A DNA stretch of 6,210 bases from Verrucomicrobiota bacterium (GTDB lineage: Bacteria; Verrucomicrobiota; Verrucomicrobiia; Verrucomicrobiales; DEV007): NCBI GenBank assembly GCA_013152075.1, contig JAADHD010000271.1, positions 1 to 6,210 on the forward strand, given 5' to 3'. The notes under the pieces were generated by a model that saw only the letters and a list, made by a program, of their open reading frames with translations, had not been told where the DNA came from and made no database searches. This document shows, piece by piece, positions 1 through 5,253 of the stretch. Position numbers and translations under genes: made by a program. Within the stretch, counting starts at the first letter, position 1; every line of letters starts with the position of its first letter.

Positions 1-405
1 TACACCGCCAAGTATGCTTCGGCTTATTACGGCCCGTTCCGAGGGGCCTTGGAATCCGCTCCAAAGTCGGGAGATAAGAAAACTTATCAAATGGATCCGG
101 CGAACTGGAGAGAGGCGCTGCGTGAAGCCGAGTTGGATGTGTCGGAGGGTGCGGATATCATTATGGTTAAACCTGCCGGGCCCTATCTGGACATTATTCG
201 TTTGATGCGGGAGTCGTTTGAATTGCCGATGGCGGCGTATCAGGTCAGTGGTGAGTATTTGATGATCAAGTCAGCTGCAGCTGACGGATGGATTGATGAA
301 GAGGCGGTGATGATGGAGAGCTTGTTGGGTATCAGGCGGGCGGGTGCGGATATGATTTTAACCTACTTTGCCAAAACTGCGGCGCGTTGTCTTTCGGCGA
401 GCTGA
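1..405 (+). CDS. hemB: Porphobilinogen synthase (delta-aminolevulinic acid dehydratase), C-terminal part
   Basis: This enzyme condenses two 5-aminolevulinate molecules to porphobilinogen, the first common step of tetrapyrrole (haem) synthesis, in the cytoplasm. The reading frame is open from base 1, so the 5' end lies outside the window; 134 residues are visible of a family that is usually about 320-340. Both Schiff-base lysines of the family can be seen. The first is visible residue 4, in YTAKYASAYYGPFR (human ALAD has YSAKFASCFYGPFR). The second is residue 57, in IIMVKPAGPYLDI. The conserved YQVSGEY is at residues 80-86, and the C-terminus carries the usual AGADMILTYFAK block at about 114-125. 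The metal-binding cysteine region lies upstream and cannot be judged. The frame ends at TGA 403-405. The HAD phosphatase gene begins 13 bases downstream on the same strand, which suggests co-transcription. Identification is secure; only the 3' part is present because of the window edge, and there is no sign of a pseudogene. Confidence 0.97.
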   Translation, partial: YTAKYASAYYGPFRGALESAPKSGDKKTYQMDPANWREALREAELDVSEGADIIMVKPAGPYLDIIRLMRESFELPMAAYQVSGEYLMIKSAAADGWIDEEAVMMESLLGIRRAGADMILTYFAKTAARCLSAS

Positions 406-418
406 ACCCTGAATTCAT

Positions 419-1081
419 ATGACGTCTTCTAGTCACAAGCATCAGAAGCCTTTGTTGATTTTTGATTTCGATGGCACTTTGGCGGATACACTTGCGACGG
501 GCTTGGAAATTTACAATGAAGTCGCCGGAGATTATGGCTTGGGTGAGGTGAGCGAAGAGGAGTTGGAAGAATTGCGGAAACTGAATACGAGGGCGCTGTT
601 GGATCGCCTAGGAATATCTCGCTTGTTGGCGGTGAAGCTGGCGGCCCGGATCAGACACTTATTAAGCAAGCGAATCGATGAGGTGCCATTGGTTCCCGGA
701 GCTGAAAAAATGATTCGCGATTTACACGCCGCAGGTTTTGGAATGGGGATATTGAGTTCGAATGCGGTCGATAATGTGAGGCGTTTTCTTCATCATTATG
801 GCCTGGAAGAATGTTTTCACTTTGTCGAAGCGGGCGCGAGTTTGTTTGGAAAAGGTTCGCGGCTGAAAAGCATTTTGAAACGCGAGCGCCGCGAGGCTCC
901 GATGGTGATGTATGTCGGTGACGAAACCCGTGACATGGAGGCCGCGCGGGATGCGGGCATACACGGAGTGGCTGTGTGTTGGGGGGCGAACAGTCGGGAA
1001 GCGATGCTGACCGAAGATCCGGATTTTTGTGTGGATAAACCGAGCGACTTGGTGAAAGAAGCACTGAAACTGGCGAAGTAA
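419..1081 (+). CDS. HAD-superfamily hydrolase, phosphoglycolate phosphatase-like (subfamily IA)
   Basis: This is a 220-residue cytoplasmic phosphatase of the haloacid dehalogenase superfamily. All four HAD motifs are visible. Motif I is DFDGTLADT with nucleophile D16 and acid/base D18. Motif II is ILSSN with S113 or S114. Motif III is the lysine K145 in LFGKGSRLK. Motif IV is VGDETRDMEAA, with D168 and D172 for Mg binding. A small helical cap fits between motifs I and II (about residues 25-90), as in subfamily IA enzymes such as Gph. The length is normal for that group. The start is fixed by an in-frame TGA at 410-412, just before ATG 419; no clear Shine-Dalgarno precedes it. It follows hemB by 13 bases and is probably in its operon, perhaps by translational coupling. 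The substrate cannot be read from the sequence: 2-phosphoglycolate is the textbook possibility, but other small phosphoesters are equally open. Hydrolase family is sure, substrate is not. Confidence 0.95.
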   Translation: MTSSSHKHQKPLLIFDFDGTLADTLATGLEIYNEVAGDYGLGEVSEEELEELRKLNTRALLDRLGISRLLAVKLAARIRHLLSKRIDEVPLVPGAEKMIRDLHAAGFGMGILSSNAVDNVRRFLHHYGLEECFHFVEAGASLFGKGSRLKSILKRERREAPMVMYVGDETRDMEAARDAGIHGVAVCWGANSREAMLTEDPDFCVDKPSDLVKEALKLAK

Positions 1082-1090
1082 ATTTTGTTG

Positions 1091-1119
1091 TTGGTAGCCA
1101 ATCGCGTTAAGCGCATTTT
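1091..1119 (+). terminator. Possible weak terminator between convergent genes
   Basis: The short gap between the HAD gene and the facing lipoprotein gene contains a possible hairpin. AATCGC (1100-1105) pairs with GCG-C-ATT (1111-1117) around a GTTAA loop, with one bulged C, and a short T run follows (1116-1119). A 4-bp TTGG/CCAA hairpin (1091-1101) overlaps its left arm. The stem is short and interrupted and the T run is only four bases, so this is a weak candidate. Its main support is the position between two convergent genes. Confidence 0.2.
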
Positions 1120-1702
1120 ACCGCTTCGGGAAGCCGCGGAACATTTTTGAGACGGCACTTTGGATTCTGTTCCGGCGGCGACTTCCGCTGTCATTCAGTC
1201 CGATTTCTGCCTCTGCAGAACCGCGCCAGAGGATCTGCCGGGTTGTGGCACTACCAATACCCACAATAAGTGAACCCTGTTCAAACTGGTCAACGAGGGT
1301 GACCGTCGAAGGCATCATATAAGAGGTATTCACATAATGGGGCATACTTGAGCTGAATCCCATACTGGTATCAACCTGGGTCACTCGTGCCTTACTGGCC
1401 ACTGAAGCGAAGTAGCCTACAAGTAGATCGCTAGGGCCTTGATTGACTCTTTGATAGCCGCGCTGTTGCAATTCGGCATCGACTGATTTTCGCACTTGCT
1501 CACGTAGCAGAGGACTGTCAAAGCGGGGTTTCCCACCGCCGGCGCTGGCCGGGGCGATGATCCATTGATAGGTGGAGTAAGCCGAAAGGTCGCTTGATGC
1601 GACAAGGTCAGAATCAACATTGAGTGTGGAACACGAGCTGAGCACGAAAGTCATCGCCGTGATGGTGAAAAGGAAATGGAGTCTGCTGCTGTGAATTCTC
1701 AT
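1118..1702 (-). CDS. DUF4136-type outer-membrane lipoprotein, downstream copy
   Basis: This is a 194-residue predicted lipoprotein. The N-terminus has basic residues (R2, R7), then a hydrophobic stretch (about 10-20) and the lipobox VLSSC, so C24 would be lipidated. Serine and threonine follow the cysteine rather than aspartate, which favours sorting to the outer membrane. The mature part fits the DUF4136 pattern: YSTYQW near 42-47, a segment with DAELQQRGYQ (75-84), SDLLVGYF (91-98), EQGSLIVGI (141-149) and a C-terminal FP motif (FPKR). The C-terminal 50 residues align readily with the neighbouring lipoprotein: EQGSLI, then a W-containing strand, SAEAE against SAQAE, then an arginine/lysine-rich helix ending in FP. 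The central part (about 110-135) is rich in S, M and Y and differs. ATG 1702 lies 29 bases beyond the other gene's stop, so the pair is probably one operon; no Shine-Dalgarno is evident. The family's function is unknown, and the assignment rests on motif pattern only. Confidence 0.87.
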   Translation of the reverse strand: MRIHSSRLHFLFTITAMTFVLSSCSTLNVDSDLVASSDLSAYSTYQWIIAPASAGGGKPRFDSPLLREQVRKSVDAELQQRGYQRVNQGPSDLLVGYFASVASKARVTQVDTSMGFSSSMPHYVNTSYMMPSTVTLVDQFEQGSLIVGIGSATTRQILWRGSAEAEIGLNDSGSRRRNRIQSAVSKMFRGFPKR

Positions 1703-1731
1703 GGATTGTAGTGGATTTGTAAACCGCTTGT

Positions 1732-2301
1732 CTATTGAGGTGGAAAATCTTTCAGCATCTTCTTAACTGCTTTGGCAATACGCTCTTTTCTAACTTCTGT
1801 TGAATCCTGAACGTTGACTTCTGCCTGCGCAGAGCTCCACCAGACGAGTTCTTTGGTTTTGGCGTCGGCGATGTTCAGGATCAGACTGCCTTGCTCATAG
1901 GTGCGGATGTAAGTCAGGGGACGGGCCGAGGAATCGGTCTGGACAGTTCCGATTAGTTTGGGGTCGGTCTGGCTTTTGTTGAAATCGTAGTTGGTGGCCA
2001 CATCGTTGGCGCTGAGTTTGCTGTTGATGGCGACTTGAAAGCCGACCAGAAAATCGGCTTCTTCGAGGGTGGTTTTGCGATAACCTTGGTATTGCAGTTG
2101 TTCGTCCACGGCTGTTTTGATGCGGCGATTCACTGTGGGTTCGTCGATGGGGATTGTCCCTGTAGCCTTGGATTGAGGCATCCAGGCGTAGCCGAGAAAC
2201 CTGGTGAAATCTTCGCTGTTATCGTGGCGATGGCTGACCTCGATCGTCGAACATCCGACCGCAGTGAAAGCGATGGTGAGAAGTGAAATGAGAATTTTCA
2301 T
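1732..2301 (-). CDS. DUF4136-type outer-membrane lipoprotein, upstream copy
   Basis: This is a 189-residue predicted lipoprotein. The open frame extends to an ATG at 2388, but ATG 2301 is chosen because it gives a textbook signal: MKILISLLTIAFTAVGC, with a lysine, a hydrophobic core and a lipobox ending at C17. The 29 extra residues would bury this signal. Serine and threonine after the cysteine suggest the outer membrane. The mature domain resembles DUF4136: FLGYAWMP (35-42), AVDEQLQYQGY (64-74), ADFLVGFQV (82-90), YEQGSLILNI (135-144), ELVWWSSAQAEV (151-162) and a basic C-terminal helix ending KDFPPQ. It is the paralogue of the next gene downstream on the same strand (stop to start 29 bases). 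A segment at about 100-130 (polar, N/D/T rich) is unlike its partner. No strong ribosome binding site precedes ATG 2301; the sequence there is CAATTCAATTCCC. The family has no established function. A peripheral cell-envelope role is inferred from the lipobox alone. Confidence 0.87.
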   Translation of the reverse strand: MKILISLLTIAFTAVGCSTIEVSHRHDNSEDFTRFLGYAWMPQSKATGTIPIDEPTVNRRIKTAVDEQLQYQGYRKTTLEEADFLVGFQVAINSKLSANDVATNYDFNKSQTDPKLIGTVQTDSSARPLTYIRTYEQGSLILNIADAKTKELVWWSSAQAEVNVQDSTEVRKERIAKAVKKMLKDFPPQ

Positions 2302-2359
2302 GGGAATTGAATTGAATTTTGATAAGTAGCGGGCGTTCTCCCGACGGAATGAGGCTAAT

Positions 2360-2388
2360 GTTATCGCAGGGCAAACGAGGAAACGCAA
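2360..2388 (-). promoter_or_regulatory. Possible sigma70-type promoter for the lipoprotein pair
   Basis: Read on the - strand, TTGCGT (2388-2383) and GATAAC (2365-2360) are separated by 17 bases. They match 3 of 6 and 4 of 6 bases of the -35 and -10 consensus. The position, about 60 bases before ATG 2301 in a divergent intergenic region, is sensible. The match is modest and would be expected by chance fairly often, so this is only a candidate. Confidence 0.25.
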
Positions 2389-2420
2389 GCCGACAGTTGC
2401 CCCCTTGCCGAGAATCGTGT

Positions 2421-2426
2421 AGGGGA
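2421..2426 (+). promoter_or_regulatory. Ribosome binding site that fixes the nucleoid-protein start
   Basis: AGGGGA lies 9 bases before ATG 2436. It is the clearest Shine-Dalgarno match ahead of a gene in the window and decides between ATG 2436 and the upstream in-frame ATGs at 2319, 2349 and 2358. Translation from those would add an uncharacteristic arginine/proline-rich stretch before the family's normal N-terminus. Confidence 0.7.
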
Positions 2427-2435
2427 CGCGTCAAT

Positions 2436-3491
2436 ATGGCATTGTTTACAAATTTCAAAGAGGCGAGTCTATCGGCAATGACTTTGGCGAAGGTGGGGAA
2501 CCCACTCAAGGGAGAAGTTCTGCATACGTCGAAAACGCTCTGCCAAGTTGCGGAAGAGGATACGGAGTGGTTGACGCATTGTTTTTTGCGTTCATTCAGG
2601 GCATTGGAGCTGCATTGCCTGCACCATCATTCCGACCTTGCCAGCAACGAGATGTTTTCTTATGCGAGTAAAATTTTCGAAGCTCCAGATACTTTGCTGG
2701 AAAATGGAGCCCTCATTGCCAAGCATTTACACAGCGCATCCAATCATCCCAATATCAAAAACGGGGATTTATGCATAGGCTTGATCAAGGGCGTCAAAGT
2801 GGCGGGACAGGAAACGGATGCGATCAGTATCATTAAGTCCGAAAGCAAGGTGCCTTTTCTCCAGATCACGGTGGATGATGGAGATTTAAAACTGTCGACC
2901 CAGCAGGGGATTTATCCTGACAAAATTGATAAGGGCTGTTTGATTCTCAATCACAACCGCGATGAAGGTTATGCGGTTTATGTTTTTGATAAGTCAGGAG
3001 GAAACACGTATTTCTGGAACCGGGATTTTCTCGGTGCGATTCCGGTGAAAGACGAGGATTATTTAACCCGTCGTTATTCGGAGTTGTGCGTGGGATTTGC
3101 TGACGAGGGTTTACCGGAAAATACACCGCAGGAAGAGCGCCATTCTCTGGCCAGAAAGGCGGCAAGTCACCTTGCTGAAAAAGAAGAATTCAACCGGCAG
3201 GAATTTGAGCAGGAAGTTCTGGTTGAGCCGGAAATGATCGAGCAGTTTGCCAACTTCAAAGAGGAGTTCGAAAAAGAAGTCGACACTCCCTTGGACGATC
3301 AATTCAAGATTTCCAAAAAAATCGCCAAACGCGAAGAGAAGAAGCTGAAGAGCCGGATGAAGCTGGATACCGGGGCGGTGATCCGCCTGTCTTCTGCTCT
3401 GATAGAAGATTGCGAGGGGATCGTCGAGCAGGGTTATGACGAGGCGAAGAAGATGAAGTTCGTGAAATTGTTCTATAACGAGGAGCTTTGA
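2436..3491 (+). CDS. 37-kDa nucleoid-associated protein (NA37/YejK/NdpA-like)
   Basis: This is a 351-residue protein resembling the NA37 family (Pfam PF04245; E. coli YejK/NdpA is about 335 residues), whose members bind DNA and associate with the nucleoid; their exact task is not settled. The family look is in the middle of the protein. There is an I-K-x-V-K block followed by ISIIKSESKVPFLQI (130-144), then DKIDKGCLILNHNRDEGYAVYVFD (about 162-185). An aromatic strand NTYFWNRDFLG (190-200) with a following acidic D-E-D-Y segment completes it. The region 230-305 is strongly charged and predicted helical (many E and K), possibly a coiled coil or DNA- or protein-contact arm. The C-terminus has a D-T-G-A-V-I-R strand (311-317), often seen as the last conserved element. 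ATG 2436 is preferred because of AGGGGA nine bases upstream. It is divergent from the lipoprotein pair and not close enough to the kinase to demand an operon. Family assignment is good but made by eye; no gene symbol is given because orthology to yejK was not tested. Confidence 0.87.
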   Translation: MALFTNFKEASLSAMTLAKVGNPLKGEVLHTSKTLCQVAEEDTEWLTHCFLRSFRALELHCLHHHSDLASNEMFSYASKIFEAPDTLLENGALIAKHLHSASNHPNIKNGDLCIGLIKGVKVAGQETDAISIIKSESKVPFLQITVDDGDLKLSTQQGIYPDKIDKGCLILNHNRDEGYAVYVFDKSGGNTYFWNRDFLGAIPVKDEDYLTRRYSELCVGFADEGLPENTPQEERHSLARKAASHLAEKEEFNRQEFEQEVLVEPEMIEQFANFKEEFEKEVDTPLDDQFKISKKIAKREEKKLKSRMKLDTGAVIRLSSALIEDCEGIVEQGYDEAKKMKFVKLFYNEEL

Positions 3492-3536
3492 GGCGGCGGG
3501 AGGGTTTTGGCCTGTTGTTGTGCAAATTTCCGATAA

Positions 3537-3551
3537 TTAACTTCCCTTAAC
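3537..3551 (+). repeat. TTAAC direct repeat upstream of the kinase gene
   Basis: TTAAC occurs at 3537-3541 and again at 3547-3551, separated by TTCCC, so the two copies sit one DNA turn apart on the same face. The second copy forms most of the proposed -35 element of the kinase promoter. Direct half-sites at 10-11 base spacing are typical of response-regulator binding sites, but two 5-base copies in an A/T-rich gap may be chance. Confidence 0.3.
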
Positions 3552-3576
3552 AAAATATTTAGGGTATCGATATGGT
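3547..3576 (+). promoter_or_regulatory. Possible sigma70-type promoter for the hybrid kinase
   Basis: TTAACA (3547-3552, 5 of 6 to the -35 consensus) and TATGGT (3571-3576, 4 of 6 to the -10) are separated by 18 bases. Transcription would begin near 3583, leaving a leader of roughly 20-25 bases before ATG 3606. If this is the start point, the 17-codon frame at 3572-3625 would not be translated from its own ATG. The prediction is by eye. Confidence 0.35.
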
Positions 3577-3625
3577 TTTGGGGAATTCAGAAAAACCGTC
3601 GTTGAATGCAGGAGGCAGAGCTTGA
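3572..3625 (+). other. Short 17-codon open frame overlapping the kinase start
   Basis: ATG 3572 opens a 17-codon frame (MVLGNSEKPSLNAGGRA) that stops at TGA 3623-3625, inside the kinase gene and in a different frame. AGGG at 3561-3564 precedes it with a 7-base gap, a better ribosome site than anything before the kinase ATG. It could be a leader peptide coupled to kinase translation, the original N-terminus reached by a frameshift, or a chance frame. The short length and the competing promoter prediction keep confidence low. Confidence 0.18.
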
Positions 3626-5231
3626 GCAAATCAGATCGATAAATCATCATCTTCGCCAGGCGATTGAGCAGGTGAGCGATGGTGTGTTGATTGTTGATGG
3701 GGATTTTTCCGTTGATGCGGCGGGACCGCGTATCGTTTATGCCAACCGTTCAGCGGGTTTACTGACGGGTCATCATCCTAGCGAGTTGGTCGGGCAACCA
3801 TTGAAGTGTATTTATGATCCTGAAAGCCTGGATCATTTGCTCGCGAGGCTGGCTGCCGTTTTAAAAGCGGACCGAATTTTCGAAATGGAAAAAATCTGTG
3901 TGCTCAAGGGGGGAGAGAGCTCCCTTTTTCGCTGGACTATCCGGGGCATGAATGACGAGATGGGGCGACCGGTGAGTTTTGTGATGACTTTGCGACCGGT
4001 GGAAGACGTGTCGGGCTTGGATGAGCTGACGGTTGATGAGGTGACAGAGAAGGATGGGGAACGCTTGATCGAAGACAGTCTTGAGCAAGGTCGGGTGGAA
4101 TCGCTGGCGATGTTGGCAGGAGGGATCGCGCATGATTTTAACAATGAACTGACAGCGATCACATCGAACCTCTCACTGACCCGCTTGGAAACACAGGAGG
4201 GTACGGAAATCCGCCAGCGGATCGATGATTCGCTGGAAGCTTGCGACAACGCCCAATCATTAGCGCAGCAAATTTTGGATTTCACCAAAGGGCGGACGCC
4301 GATGGTGAAGGTGGTGAAGATGGGTAAAATGCTGGAAAAAGTCTCCAAGCTTTCGATGATGGGTTCGCCGGTTCGAAGTGAGCTGAACATTCCCGAAGGA
4401 ATTTGGGGAGTGGAAGCGGATGAGCGCCAGCTTCGCCAGGTGTTGAGTAATTTGATGATTAATGCTAATCAGGCGATGCCGGATGGCGGGGTGGTTCAGG
4501 CGGCGGTTGAGAATGTTGAACTTGCGGCAGGTGAAGTAGAGGAAGTGAGCGCGGGCCATTACGTTGTGACAACGGTACGTGACCGGGGCTGTGGTATTTC
4601 TCCGGAGAATTTGGCGAAAATTTTTGAGCCGTATTTTACTACGAAAAAGACGGGCAGTGGTATCGGTCTGGCAACTTGTCGGGCGATCGTTCAACGGCAT
4701 GGAGGCACGATTACGGTGGAGTCAGTTATTAACGCGGGTACTGAATTCCGAGTTTATTTGCCGGCCTGTCGGATTGAACAGGGAGAGGTTTCCGAACCGG
4801 AAATTGAGGCTGATAAACAGGAAGTGAAGCGCGAAGCGGGAGTGATACCGGGTCAGGGCTGTGTGTTGGTGGTGGATGATCAGGACGGGGTGAGGCAGGC
4901 GGCTCAGAGATTACTTGAAAAATTAGGTTATCGCACAATTGCGGCAGCTGATGGGCAGGAGGCGATTGATTTGTATCGGCAACATTCGCGCACTACGGAA
5001 CCGGTGTCAGCGGTGTTGTTGGATATGACCTTGCCCGGTGGACTCGATGGAGATGAGGTCAAAGACGAGATTCGCCGGATGGATGGCAGTGCCCGGGTGA
5101 TCGCGACCAGCGGGTGGTTTGACGATGGGGCAGAGAACCAACTATTGGATCAGGGTTATGTCGGTGTGTTGCCGAAACCGTATGCGGTGGAAGAGCTGTC
5201 GCAGACGATGCATGCGGCATTGCAGGGGTGA
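3606..5231 (+). CDS. Hybrid sensor histidine kinase (PAS-HisKA-HATPase-receiver), CckA-like core
   Basis: This 541-residue signalling protein should autophosphorylate on histidine and pass phosphate to its own receiver domain. Domains in order: a PAS sensor (about 15-130, GVLIVDG, then IVYANRSAGLLTG); an acidic linker (131-160); a HisKA dimerisation domain with H box GGIAHDFNN and phosphoacceptor H176; and a HATPase domain. The HATPase has N box NLMINANQA (N286), G1 DRGCG (D326), F box FEPYF (340-344) and G2 TGSGIGLA (349-356). A linker (about 388-415) then leads to a receiver with acidic pair D424/D425, phosphoacceptor D473 (LLDMTLPGG), T501 and K524 (LPKPY). Every catalytic residue expected is present. 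The GGIAHDFNN type is common in CckA-like hybrid kinases. There is no membrane segment or signal peptide, so it is probably cytoplasmic. No HPt or output regulator is in the window, so the next relay partner is unknown. Start: an in-frame TGA at 3603-3605 makes ATG 3606 the first possible ATG; it lacks an upstream Shine-Dalgarno. Confidence 0.96.
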   Translation: MQEAELEQIRSINHHLRQAIEQVSDGVLIVDGDFSVDAAGPRIVYANRSAGLLTGHHPSELVGQPLKCIYDPESLDHLLARLAAVLKADRIFEMEKICVLKGGESSLFRWTIRGMNDEMGRPVSFVMTLRPVEDVSGLDELTVDEVTEKDGERLIEDSLEQGRVESLAMLAGGIAHDFNNELTAITSNLSLTRLETQEGTEIRQRIDDSLEACDNAQSLAQQILDFTKGRTPMVKVVKMGKMLEKVSKLSMMGSPVRSELNIPEGIWGVEADERQLRQVLSNLMINANQAMPDGGVVQAAVENVELAAGEVEEVSAGHYVVTTVRDRGCGISPENLAKIFEPYFTTKKTGSGIGLATCRAIVQRHGGTITVESVINAGTEFRVYLPACRIEQGEVSEPEIEADKQEVKREAGVIPGQGCVLVVDDQDGVRQAAQRLLEKLGYRTIAAADGQEAIDLYRQHSRTTEPVSAVLLDMTLPGGLDGDEVKDEIRRMDGSARVIATSGWFDDGAENQLLDQGYVGVLPKPYAVEELSQTMHAALQG

Positions 5232-5253
5232 GGGTTTTCAAGGGCACTGTAGA

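Noticed and set aside
651..1064. 137-codon - strand open frame within the HAD gene
   Set aside because: It is antisense to the HAD gene with its conserved motifs, and its composition is biased (P, R, S) with no domain.
2302..2388. N-terminal extension of the upstream lipoprotein from ATG 2388
   Set aside because: It would put 29 residues before a complete signal peptide and lipobox, which is not how lipoproteins are built.
2319..2435. N-terminal extension of the nucleoid-protein frame from ATG 2319
   Set aside because: The AGGGGA site nine bases before ATG 2436 and the normal start of the family favour the shorter form; the extension is R/P/C rich and overlaps the likely promoter region.
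3833..4390. 185-codon open frame on the - strand inside the kinase gene
   Set aside because: It lies fully antisense to the HisKA-coding region, its protein is rich in S, R and T with no recognisable domain, and the + strand frame has every kinase motif.
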